64,000 bases of DNA from Setoptus koraiensis. Its lineage: Eukaryota > Arthropoda. Within the stretch, counting starts at the first letter, position 1. Each line of letters starts with the position of its first letter. The notes under the pieces are model-generated. The model saw only the letters and a list, made by a program, of their open reading frames with translations. It was not told where the DNA came from and searched no databases. Below, one piece after another: positions 51,900 through 61,902 of this stretch. The position numbers and the translations under genes were made by a program. The stretch lies in NCBI GenBank assembly GCA_048013815.1, contig CM106586.1, positions 21,886,001 to 21,950,000 of the forward strand, given 5' to 3'.

Positions 51900-51966
51900 G
51901 CAATCAGCTGTTGTGTCTTGCAATGGCAATCAGCTGTTGTGTCTTGCAATGGCAATCAGCTGTTGC
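51900..51966. repeat. 26-bp tandem repeat carrying a CAGCTG E-box
   Basis: Two full copies and one partial copy of a unit containing GCAATCAGCTGTTG; a diverged copy lies upstream near 51,825. Confidence 0.95.
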
Positions 51967-52897
51967 GCTGGAGGATTGGGCCAATTGGCAAGCAGCAAAT
52001 AGCGATATAGCCATGCAAGCGGCCGCAGACTGTGCTAGAGTGTCCACGGCGAAGTGCACTTGTTGTTGATTAAATTTGATTCATGACTCATGGCTCAAAT
52101 GGACGCTATCTGTTGTTGCTGTCGTTGTTGCTGTTGCTGTCGTTGTTGCTGTTGCTGTCGTTGTTGGCGTTGTTGTTGGCGTCGCCAGCGCAGTTGTGGC
52201 CGATCGCAGCAACAACAGGCAGCAACAACAGGCAGCAACAACAGGCAACAACAACTGGCAGCAACAACTGGCGGCGAATAGGTAGCGCCGCGATAAACAA
52301 CAGGATCCATATCCGCATTCATTAGCGGCCGGTTGCAGTTTTTAGCAAATTGCAAGCGCCGGCCAGCGCTGCCAATGGCCCAATGGCCCAATGGCTCAAT
52401 GGCTCAATGGCTCAATGGCGCATCCAATGATGCATCCAACGATGCGTCCAATGATGCATTCGCTGGTGCCATTGAGTGACTTTGCAGCACAACGGCAACA
52501 ACAACAACAACGGCAACAACAACACGCCAAAACAAGGACACAGCTCAGGTGGGTTTGGTCGTGCTTTGTTTCTGGCCGGAGTTGAATGGACAAATATGGC
52601 CAGTCTACCTGAGCGACGCTATGAGTCGCCGTCGTTATGAGTCGCATGGGTCGCATGAGCGTGAACGTGAACGCTTAAAACAAGAGCAACAACATCATCA
52701 ACGTCATGCCAGTGCGTCCATTAAAATTAATAGTCATTTATAGCAAAATGGTCGCCTTTGTTATCTAGTTATTTGTTGTTGTGCTCTCGTTGTTTGCTCG
52801 CTGTTATTTATTTGTTGTTGCTCTCTTTTCGCAGCAAATGCAAATCGCTGCTCGCTCGCTGTCTCGTCGCAACACTGCCGCTGTCCAGCGCCACCAT

Positions 52898-52990
52898 CTG
52901 GACGTTGGCTGGACGTCGGCTGGACGTTGGCTGGACGTCGGCTGGACGTCGGCTGGACGTTGGCTGGCCACTGGCTGGCCACTGGCCGGA
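52898..52990. repeat. 11-bp tandem repeat (CTGGACGTTGG / CTGGACGTCGG)
   Basis: Six good copies alternating T/C at one position, then two copies changed to CTGGCCACTGG. Confidence 0.95.
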
Positions 52991-53273
52991 CACTTGCGGC
53001 ATCAGCAACGTTCAGCCAGTATTGGCCGGTGAGCCAGTTGGCGCCCGGTGGCGCCATCTCGCAGCCGAAACTTGTCGACGGGTGGTGGTCAAGTGTAGCC
53101 CGGAGATGGCCCGATGTGTCCGGACGGCCGGCCGGCCGGCACCACAAATAACCGCCCACACACGCGCGCGGGCCTGACAGACGGCGACGGTCGGACGGTC
53201 GGCGGCGCAGTTTGTCGGTCTTGTGAGCCTCGTAACAGTCGGGCGAACGCGCTCGATTCGAGCCACTCGAACA

Positions 53274-53368
53274 GACGCAAAACGGACGCAAACGGACGCA
53301 AACGGACGCAAACGGACGCAAACGGACGCAAACGGACGCAAACAGACGCAAACAGACGCAAAATAGAC
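53274..53368. repeat. 10-bp tandem repeat (GACGCAAACG)
   Basis: About nine copies, the last three with A for G. Confidence 0.95.
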
Positions 53369-55081
53369 GAATGGACACGGGATAAGGGCATAACGGCACA
53401 GATGAGGCGAGGGATAAAGCCGCCATCGCAAAGGGTACGGCGAGCCGGAGATTTGATTCGAGTTGTCATGGCGATGACGGCGCCGAGACGCCGCGCCACG
53501 GTCGCCGGCAACAGGCGGCTGCAATCTGCGCGCAAATCTATACATTTATTTATCTAATCATCCGTTCATCTGTTTGCCGTTCACCTGTCGCTGTTGTTGC
53601 CGCTGTCGCTGTTGTTGCCGCTGTCGTTGTTGTTGCCGCTGTCGTTGTTGTTGTTGCTGTTGTTGCGTCAGAAATAGGATTTCTTTGTGTCTGCGTATGC
53701 GCGATCAGATTATTGCCGTCATTAGATGGCCCTTTGCCCTATGACACACACACACACTTCGAAGTTGGAAGTTGCAACAGACACACTTGTAACGCAAACG
53801 GCGTATCAATGGCCATTGGCTTGGGGACGATGTCCAAATGGCGAGACATCTCTGCGTCCATTCATCTATGCAAACATCATCGGGCATCTGTTGCCGTTGT
53901 TGCTGTTGCCGTTGTTGCTGTTGTTGCTGTCGTTGCCGCTGTTGTTGGTGGCATGCGATAAGCTCGACGCGATGATAGTTGCTGTTGTTGTTGTGTGACC
54001 TGCAACAACGGCACTGTCTGCGCAAAGAATGATCGATGATGATGACGGCAACAAATCGATTCTTCTTTTCTTTTCAATCGAGCCGTCCAACCAGAAGCCT
54101 GCTCACACACACACACTCGCTCGCCAGCCAGCCAATTCGCAAGCTTGCCGACCGAATGGCCCACTGGCATTGCGCAACAGATTTCGATCTATACTCACAA
54201 CTTGCCTAATTTTTGTGCACACAGCTCATGGTGTTTGCTGCATATAGACGCCACTATAATACGGCCACTATACGCCAACATGTGCTGCTGGTAATGGCAC
54301 ACAGCGGCGACACAAGCGCCAACCTGTTGCCGTCGCCGCTGTTGTTGTTGTTGCTGCTGTTGCCGTCGCCGCTGTTGTTGTTGTTGCTGCTGTTGCCGTC
54401 GCCGCTGTTGTTGTTGTTGCTGTTGCTACAATCGGCGGTTGTCGCTGTCGACGGCGACCATGATGACGCAACCGAGGCCGGCCAAGTGCAGCGAATGGCA
54501 CAACACAATTGAGACTGCGCAATCACAAGAGTGCATCGAGAGGCGTCATCATTAATTACGCCGAGATAATCAGCCGATGCCGCTCTTTTGTTGTTGATTG
54601 ATGCCCGCTGCCGCGGCTGTTGCTGTTGTTGTTGATGTTGCTGTTGCTGTTGTTGTTGCTGATGTTGTTGTTGTATTGTTGCCATTATTGTTGTTATCAT
54701 TATCATTATTAACAGACCGTATGTGCAGCAGCTGAGGCGCTCTCGGCACAACAAGAGCCAAAAAGAGAAAGGCACACCTCGCCGAGAGCGGCCGGCCGGC
54801 TTGTATCAAGTTTGCATTAAGTTTGCGTTAAGTTTGTATTAATAGTCATCGTTTTAATCAACTTTTGCCACTCATCTGCCGCTCATCATCACATGACGCA
54901 AGGATAATCGACAACACACAACATAACATGACATAACACAACATAATGCGGCTCAGGTGAGCCAATACAGCCACTGCAGACAGTACAGAGGATACAGAGA
55001 GTAAAGAGAGTGCAGACAGTGTAAACGTCATGCAAACATCAACTCCGATCGGTCTGGTCAGTCGGTGGCCATCAAAGACGA

Positions 55082-55172
55082 CGCGATGATGCAAAGCGAT
55101 GGTGCAAGGCGATGGTGCAAAGCGATGACGCAATGCGACGATGCAAGGCGACGATGCGAGGCGATGATGCAA
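55082..55172. repeat. 13-bp tandem repeat (GCGATGGTGCAAG type)
   Basis: Seven imperfect copies. Confidence 0.9.
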
Positions 55173-56554
55173 GCACCAACAATGGCCCTATTGACATCGT
55201 TGTGCGCCTGTCTCGCATACCTGGCCACATATAGATAAGTATCTCTCTCTCTCGCTGTCTGGTGTGATCGTTTCTTTATTTATAGTTTACATAGTTTGTA
55301 CCTGTTGTCGGCCGGCTCAGCTCACTCACCTTGTCTCACCTGATGCTGCGGCGTTTCAATGATGCAACGTCGCATGTTGCAACACTGCCCCAGTGAACTG
55401 GATGATTAATGCTCGCATTCCTCTTGCTCAGCGTCGCTGGTCAGCGTCGTTGGTCAGCGTCGTTGGTCAGCGTCGTTGGTCAACTTGCTCAACACCTCGC
55501 GCGGCCCGACGCTGGCTGCCGCTGTTGTCGGCGCTCGCAACTGTTGGCAATCATGACGCTGACCAGTTACAGTTATGATTGCGGCCGCAACTGTTGAGCG
55601 CCCGTTGTTATCGATACATGTCGTTGTCGCTTGTTGCGTCGTCGCCGTCGCCGCATGTAATAACGCATCCAATGATGCGTCCAATGATGCGTCCAATAAT
55701 GCGTCCGATAATGATGGAGCACGCGACCCGGCTACCGTGCCGCCGTCTGGCGTGATTGTGCACTTGCCGGCTCGAGCGCTTGCCCTTTGGCAGGTATTTC
55801 TGGCGGCCAAGCCGCCAGAAAAGCCCGCCGAGAGACGCACGTAATTTGCGGCGCGCAGTGGCGAGCAATTCGCGCCGGACTCAACGCAAGCGCAGCGGCC
55901 AGAGATTTGTTTTTATCGATGATCTCTGCTGGCTGTCAGCTCAACATGACACAACAACAACAACAACAACATCAGACCGATATCATCGCTGCAAATCGGT
56001 CAGAAATAGATTAATTATCCGTGTCCCTGTGCAGCGGACTCGACGAGCCGTTGTTGTTGTTGCTGCTGCGGTTGTTGTTGTTGTTGTTGCTGCTGTTGTA
56101 GCTGTTGTTGCTGTAGCTGTTGTAGCTGTTGTTGCTGCGGTTGTTGTTGTCGTTGCAGTTGGGCTGCCGGCGCGAAGGTGAGGTATCACTTACGCTGATC
56201 AGAGGGAGATCATCCATTGTCTGCAGCAGACCATGCCAGACTGGGCCGCACTGCGCCAGGTAGATGGACTCGTTTTGCATACAACGGCCCATATCATTAC
56301 TGCTGGTCACAACAACGGTCGTCATAATCGCAATCAGCACAATTGGCTGTCGCTGTTGGTGACTCGAGCGGCCATAACTTTGCCCACTTGCGATGCTGCT
56401 GATCTCGTTTAGAGCGCACTACATGAGCCTGCCACTTGATGATGATAATATTTCGCACTGGCCAACATGATATATATTACATATATTGGCTGCATGGCAA
56501 TATAAATCGGCAGCCATTTCGCGCTGCTGGGCTCAGCGCCGCCGCCGCCGCCGC

Positions 56555-56705
56555 CAGCAGCAACAACGACAGCAGCAACAACAACGACAGCAGCAACAAC
56601 AACGACAGCAGCAACAACAACAACAGCGACAGCAACAACAACAGCGACAGCAGCAACAACAGCAACAACAACAGCGACAGCAACAACAACAACAACGACG
56701 CCAAC
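56555..56705. repeat. CAACAA/CGACAG trinucleotide tract
   Basis: About 150 bp of CAA, CAG and CGA triplets preceded by (CCG)n. A GTT/GCT tract of opposite polarity lies at 56,050-56,165. Confidence 0.9.
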
Positions 56706-57046
56706 AACGGCTAACAGGCACAAGAATGTTGATTAACTCGACGCACTTGCACCGGTGTGTCATGATATGCACCACACGAGACCTGTTACTGTTGGCCGGC
56801 CTATCCAGAGATGCTAGTGATATGGACAAAAATGATCAATGATGATAAACTGCCGACCATTGTCTTGCGCTCGCAGTTATTCACCTGTCGTCGCCCTAAA
56901 TTAGTTGTGCGTTGTGCACAATCTGTTGTTTTTGCTTGTTGGCCGCTTGTTCGCTAATGCCATTGGCACTGTTATTGATGCTGTCGCTGTTGTTGTCTCG
57001 CCAGCAGCGGCCGTTGTCGCTGGCATTGGCGGTTGCAGCACGCGCA

Positions 57047-57175
57047 CTGTTGTTGTTGTGTGTTGTTGTTGTTGTTGTGTGTTGTTGTTGTTGTTGTGTG
57101 TTGTTGTTGTTGTTGTTGTGTGTTGTTGTAGTTGTGTGCTGTTGTAGTTGTGTGCTGTTGTGCTGTTGGTGTCGG
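57047..57175. repeat. TGTGTTGTTGTTGTTG minisatellite
   Basis: Seven units of 12-19 nt, each starting TGTGT and continuing GTTGTTG, grading into TAGTTGTGTGCTGT units. Confidence 0.9.
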
Positions 57176-57600
57176 GTATTTGGAGCGACGCCGCCGCCGC
57201 CGCCGTTGTTGTTGTTGTCGTTGTCATAACTTGCCAGATGACTGATGGAGACCCGCAACGGCAACAGCACCGCCAACAACAGCGACACCGACAGCAACAA
57301 CAGCGACAGCAACAACGACAGCAGCAACATCAACAGAAGCAGCATGAACATGATGCAAATTAGTTTCGCATTTGCATCATGTCTCTGGTCGGCCGGCCGA
57401 CTGTTGCAAACTGTTGTTATTGGCCTGTCGCTAGTCGTTGGCCTCGCTCTCGTTGTCTCGTTGCTGTCGCTGCTCGCGCGCCCACAAACCTCCGCAACGG
57501 CCACAACAACAGCGACAACAACAACAACGACATGGACCCGCACATATTTCATGTTCATGTTGTTATTTAATAGATTTTATAGATAGCAGCAACACTTACC

Positions 57601-58337
57601 GCCACTCTTACGGCTTATAGGGCACAGCACATTTTACAACCTGTTTGATGGCGATGATGAAAATTGATCTCAGTTGGAGGTCGCGCACACACATTATATA
57701 TTACATGCTATGTACACGGCTCACCTGTGCCCTGGTTGCCTTACGACACTGCGTTACAGGTGAGACGGGCACCACTTGTGAGACTGCACCACTTGTGAGA
57801 CTGTATCCCTTATGAGACTGCATCACGGTGCGACTGCACCGTCATGGGCACGGTGCGCAGGTAGACGCAATGCCCGGCCGAATGATATAATTGATATAAT
57901 GGCGACCGCGATGACCAACATGCTAACCTAATGAACATAATAAACCTAATGAACGTAATGAATGCGGCCGGCCACCGGCTGCCAGTGTTGATTGGTTCCA
58001 TGTTGCATCAGCATTATTATTTATGTTGTTGTTGTTGCTCGCATGTTGCAATTGTGTCCGCTGTGATTTGACTTGATTTGATTTGTTGTTTTGTTCTGCT
58101 CTCCTCTACGTCTGCCGCTTTGTTTGCATATTTCAACGCCGTATCATATCTGCTGCACCGTTTATACGCCATCTCTGCACCGTTGGCCAGACGCATGCCG
58201 TGTCTCGCCGCCCGATTACACAAAACCAATTGGATCGCATCGCATGCATGCCTCCAGATCTAGATAACAATGGACCCACTCACAACACTGTCGCCATACC
58301 TGTCGGTGGCGCCGCCACACTTGCAACTCAACTATTT

Positions 58338-58369
<32 letters not shown>

Positions 58370-60840
58370 TACACACAATGCTAATGACCAGTATGGCGGC
58401 ATACTATCGTCATCAGTGCAATGTATGTACTCGGTGGATACAAATGGTGTAATTCAAACTCGATTCAATTGCGCCATCTAGTGTGCGGTGCCAGTTTCGC
58501 CAGGGTGACAGGTGGTGGTCTGGTTGTGCGATGAGATCAAGCGTCGGCCATTAGTGATCATTAGCGACTGCGAGCACCATCTATCTGTGACCGTCTGTTA
58601 CTGTTCGGATCAAAATCATTGCAACATGCTACTGGATAAATCTTACAACTTGCCACGCTCAATCAGAGCAAAACTGCAACCCAAAAACACGCTCACCCAC
58701 CAAAACTCAGCCTGAGTGTGTGTGTGTGTATCGAGCAAATGGCTAATTTAGTTAGTTGAGGGGCCCGGCGCGATCACGAGCAAACATCCGGCGCCAACTC
58801 GTAACCAGTTGGCCGGCACTGACAATCAAAACAATGAATCTGCAATGAGTTTCGTCGGCGACCATGAGTGCCGCCAGTCTCTCGTGATTGGCGACTCTTG
58901 GCGCTGGTCAACTGCAACGCGCCAACAAGGTTATAGGCCCACGAGTGGTCACTTCCTCTCCCTGTCTCTGTCTCTCGCCGCATATATATCCGCATGTATA
59001 TCCACATATATATCCACGGTATATATCTGGCGTCGGCCGGCGAACATGAGCTCAAAAACGCAAGTGTGCTGTCGGTTAAGTGATTGCCGGTCACTGGACA
59101 AATTAGATTGGTCGGTGCCGTCAACACATAGGCGTTGCGCACAGGAAGTGATCATCAGCGAATGAGTATCATCATCGTCGTCAATTTGTACACCACACAT
59201 TTGTATAATCACAGTACAGCGAAACACAATATAAATCATATCAACACGACCGTGATATCTCAGACATGGCCCAATACTGCCAATGTCCAAAATATACTGC
59301 TGTCGACACATAAACAACAACAACAGCAATTTGCCGGTATCAGGTAACCAATGGCACCAAGTGAGAGGCGGCCGACCAATTGAGGCTCGAGCGCTGTATC
59401 ATGACTCAGATCATCAATCATCACTTTGTGTTCATCATCAACTAATGAGTGCTGGTCACACAAACACAACGGTAGTAATAACAACAGCAACAGCAACAGT
59501 GACAACAACAATAGATAACCTAGACCACTAATCTTCTAATGTGATTATCATGGTCACTGCCACTATTTGAGCGTCGTCGCTTCCTTTGACCAAACGAGTT
59601 GCTGTAAAGCGCACAAAACCGAGAAAGAGGATCCCATACACTTGGACCAATCTGATGTGTCCAATTGTTCAATTTATTAGCTTCAACGGCAATAACACGC
59701 ACTGGAACATAGTGTCAAATAGTGGACACAAAGAGAGAATAGGCCCCATAAAACGTGTACCCTCAATGACCAACAACAACAATAACAACCACATGAAATT
59801 TGCCACCATATTATACACCATGATCGCCACCTGACACCACAGCCTAACACACAACATGACGAGCATGATGATGATGATGATGATGAAGCGAATCTGATGA
59901 CAAAGAGGTCGCCTTTGTCAATTAATAATAATAATGGTAATAGTAATAGTGATAATAGTGACGAACCAAAACGATAATATTCTGTGGTAAATAAATCATT
60001 TTTTCATCATACTTATATGTCCATTTATGTACTATATGTTTAGGTTCGCCACTCTATCACACTGTAACTCTTTGGGATAGATGGCATCATTACTCCATTG
60101 CTCCATTTATACATTTATCAAGTGTCTCTTGTGAGCGACACTCTTACTCTCTTGATTAATGGTTAACACACGAGTCTGTCAGTTATATTTCATTTCCTCT
60201 TGTCCGCATACATATCGACCCATAGCCAATGGTCAACCCCATGCACAAGCAATAGCCACGGTTGACCATTGCCCACTCATCATCACCACCATCGGACACC
60301 AAATCATCATTAGTGTTGATAATGATTCTCTTTTGCTCTGTGTGGAGATTTTAACAAGTTTAACAAGGTAACAAGCGGCAGCGTCAACAAACAACAAGCA
60401 TGAAGTAGCATCATTTTAATCCAATCAAGTAGCAATCATGACAAACGGTAGTAGCGATTTTGTATGTGCACCCATAATGATAACTGTTGGTTGTCTGATC
60501 GGTTTTTGATTATGGGATATCACCACTTCCACAACATTCATTGCTACTGGTGCTGCTGTAATCTATTGTCGATTATGTGACCAGGTTCAACTTGGTGAAG
60601 AAAATAAGAGGGTAGGGCGAACAAAGGCAGCGATGGAGTGTGGAGTGTTCTGATAATAATAATAATAATAGTAATAACAGTCTCCCTCTTTCCCTGCCTA
60701 TCCTCACTGGCAAGTTCGAGGTTGTGGGATGGGGCACAAAAGGGAGAGCTAACAGAGGCAGCGTTAGCTACAAAATGGCTTTGTGTGGACACACTGTCCG
60801 AAGGCTATAACCTCATTTAAGATAATGATGAGGCAATTTG
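57601..60840. other. Lower-GC DNA with unassigned short frames
   Basis: GC falls toward the genic end. Short protein-like frames occur on both strands (for example 58,083-58,481 plus, 59,283-59,531 plus, 59,520-59,705 minus, 60,159-60,371 plus), some ending at GTAAC donor-like words (59,342; 60,366). They overlap in antisense, begin without good starts and match no family I know, so none is called. A CTCF-like core lies at 58,472; ATG/TAA trinucleotide runs at 59,862-59,890 and 59,920-59,955. Confidence 0.4.
58472..58484. promoter_or_regulatory. CTCF-like core (CGCCATCTAGTGT)
   Basis: 12 of 13 positions of the inverted CTCF consensus, near the boundary where the GC-rich expanse gives way to the genic end. 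Confidence 0.3.
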
Positions 60841-60841
60841 T

Positions 60842-60847
60842 TTTATT
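60842..60847 (-). terminator. Polyadenylation signal AATAAA of eIF5A
   Basis: AATAAA on the minus strand about 20 nt beyond the eIF5A stop codon, which implies a very short 3' UTR. A position-consistent match to the canonical hexamer; cleavage would fall near 60,815-60,832. Confidence 0.7.
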
Positions 60848-60866
60848 TATATATAGATTGATCTAT

Positions 60867-61340
60867 TTAGTTGGATGCTTTCTTGAAATCAATAATTGCT
60901 TCCTCACCAACGGCCGAAATAACGCTAACTACAACCGTGTTACTTTCTTTAGAAAATTCATCTTTGATTTTAGTGGCCAATTCTTGGTCATTGGGCAACT
61001 TCAAATCATCCCTAGTTTCGCCTTTCTCTGTCAACAATGTTACAAAACCATCATCACTTATGTCAATCAACTCGAGGTCGAAACGGGTTACTAGCGGCAC
61101 ATCAATGTTGTGTGTTGATGGACACAAATCTTCATACTTCTTACCATTAAATATGTCTATTCCTACTAAATGTACTTTAGCGTGACCGTGTTTACCTGTC
61201 TTAGAAGTGGACATTTCAACAATTTTGCATGGCTTCTGTTTGATCATGACGTAACCGTTTTTTCTCAAAGCCGAACATTGCATAGGATAGGTATGCGAAG
61301 CATTAGAGGCTGATCCTTGGAATTCAACTTCATCTTCCAT
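60867..61340 (-). CDS. eIF5A: Eukaryotic translation initiation factor 5A (eIF5A), complete, intronless
   Basis: 157 residues, against about 154-160 for animal eIF5A. eIF5A binds the ribosomal E site and relieves stalled elongation (notably at proline runs) and helps termination; it works only after one lysine is converted to hypusine by deoxyhypusine synthase and hydroxylase. The hypusine loop STSKTGKHGHAK is intact (about residues 44-55), with the modified lysine at position 50, as in human. The conserved PMQCSALRKNG segment (residues 19-29) opens the SH3-like N-terminal domain; CPSTHN follows the loop and the OB-fold domain runs from about residue 84 to the end. The N-terminal half is strongly conserved and the C-terminal 70 residues diverge more, as is usual in the family. 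The ATG has a good context (A at -3, G at +4). No intron is needed. It is divergent to MSH2, 562 bp away. Identification is secure. Confidence 0.97.
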   Translation of the reverse strand: MEDEVEFQGSASNASHTYPMQCSALRKNGYVMIKQKPCKIVEMSTSKTGKHGHAKVHLVGIDIFNGKKYEDLCPSTHNIDVPLVTRFDLELIDISDDGFVTLLTEKGETRDDLKLPNDQELATKIKDEFSKESNTVVVSVISAVGEEAIIDFKKASN

Positions 61341-61586
61341 TGTTTATTCTTTGTTTTTGTTGATTCGAGATTAAATATGATATATTGGTAAATAATGGGT
61401 CTAATGATGAAGGATTTTGATAATAATAGAATGTTGTCCGATGTCTAGCTAATAAATGGTCTTGGTCCTTAAGAGTATTTGTTTAGAAACGATACGAAGA
61501 TATTTATAATAATAATTTGCCGATTATCTAGAAAACTAAAGAAGCATTGGCAACTCATGACGGAAGTTTTTCACACCGACAAACAG

Positions 61587-61596
61587 TGCGCATGCT
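61587..61596 (+). promoter_or_regulatory. NRF1/Erect-wing-like site (TGCGCATGCT)
   Basis: Matches the palindromic NRF1 consensus YGCGCAYGCGCR over its core, failing only near the 3' end. It lies midway in the divergent promoter, 23 bp from the E2F-like site. Weak evidence on its own. Confidence 0.3.
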
Positions 61597-61609
61597 CTCT
61601 GACCTGGCT

Positions 61610-61618
61610 GGCGCCAAA
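61610..61618 (-). promoter_or_regulatory. E2F-like site (TTTGGCGCC)
   Basis: Exact match to the TTTSGCGC-type E2F/DP consensus on the minus strand, 285 bp upstream of the MSH2 ATG and 270 bp upstream of the eIF5A ATG. MSH2 genes are E2F targets in other animals; function here is inferred. Confidence 0.4.
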
Positions 61619-61685
61619 TTTGAAGCGATATTTTTTCTTTTTTTTTTATGAGAGATGCCTCTGTCATCGTTAGCTTTCACAAACA

Positions 61686-61901
61686 ATGGAGAATTGTTTG
61701 CCGGGAATGCCCTCCAGTAAGAACCGCGACAACAACAACAACAACAAGTTACGACATGGGCACGCGTTCTCCAATCGCGCCCAAACACGAACGCGAAACA
61801 AAAAAATACTCATCCCATACATAGGACATCATCATTGCTCTCACCAAACAACATTTTCGATTAGAGAATTATTATATCGCTACTCCAAATATAAATTTTA
61901 A
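61686..61901 (+). other. Upstream ORF (71 codons) whose stop lies one base before the MSH2 ATG
   Basis: A 71-codon frame opens with ATG in a strong context (AAACAATGG) and closes with TAA at 61,899-61,901; the MSH2 ATG begins at 61,903, leaving one base between them. The peptide is basic, contains an Asn run, and resembles no family I know. If it is in the transcript it could be a regulatory uORF. Alternatively an intron or an indel might join it to the MSH2 frame, which is itself open from 61,825. The peptide shows no clear MutS domain I pattern apart from a possibly fortuitous Gly-Met-Pro. Confidence 0.35.
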
Positions 61902-61902
61902 T

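Larger units (their letters stand above)
51970..57600. other. Gene-less DNA dense in GTT/CAA tracts
   Basis: Besides the arrays listed: tracts at 52,113-52,180, 53,588-53,666, 53,893-53,990, 54,330-54,426, 54,610-54,675 and 57,258-57,340; CAGCGTCGTTGGT repeats at 55,430-55,480; ATGATGCGTCCA repeats at 55,665-55,710; octamers at 52,838, 57,353 and 57,370. No recognisable protein. Confidence 0.45.
61341..61902. promoter_or_regulatory. Head-to-head intergenic region between eIF5A and MSH2 (probable bidirectional promoter)
   Basis: The 562 bp separating the two start codons must hold both promoters, since the genes diverge and neither shows an intron. Visible motifs are an ETS-like core CGGAAGT at 61,561, an NRF1-like TGCGCATGCT at 61,587 and an E2F-type GGCGCCAAA (minus-strand TTTGGCGCC) at 61,610. 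All three are usual in housekeeping and DNA-repair promoters, and E2F fits a replication-linked MSH2. There is no convincing TATA box near either start. An upstream ORF with a strong start context lies at 61,686-61,901. Transcription start sites cannot be placed from sequence alone. Confidence 0.6.

Noticed and set aside
7490-57865. CAGGTAG (Zelda-like) words
   Set aside because: About nine copies, close to the seven or eight expected from composition; not enriched.
58083-58481. 132-codon plus frame with a Thr run (and a polyGln frame at 58,270-58,452) that looks like a transcription-factor tail
   Set aside because: Starts at TTG, two overlapping frames look equally plausible, the run comes from a CAA tract, and no family is recognised.
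59283-59531. 82-codon plus frame from an ATG, ending in a Thr-rich tail
   Set aside because: A donor-like CAGGTAACC falls inside it, antisense frames are also open, and there is no homology I can name.
59520-59705. Minus-strand frame ending in a basic RKRRR stretch, suggestive of a neuropeptide or nuclear-signal exon after a CCAG acceptor
   Set aside because: No ATG, no signal peptide and no known peptide family; chance cannot be excluded.
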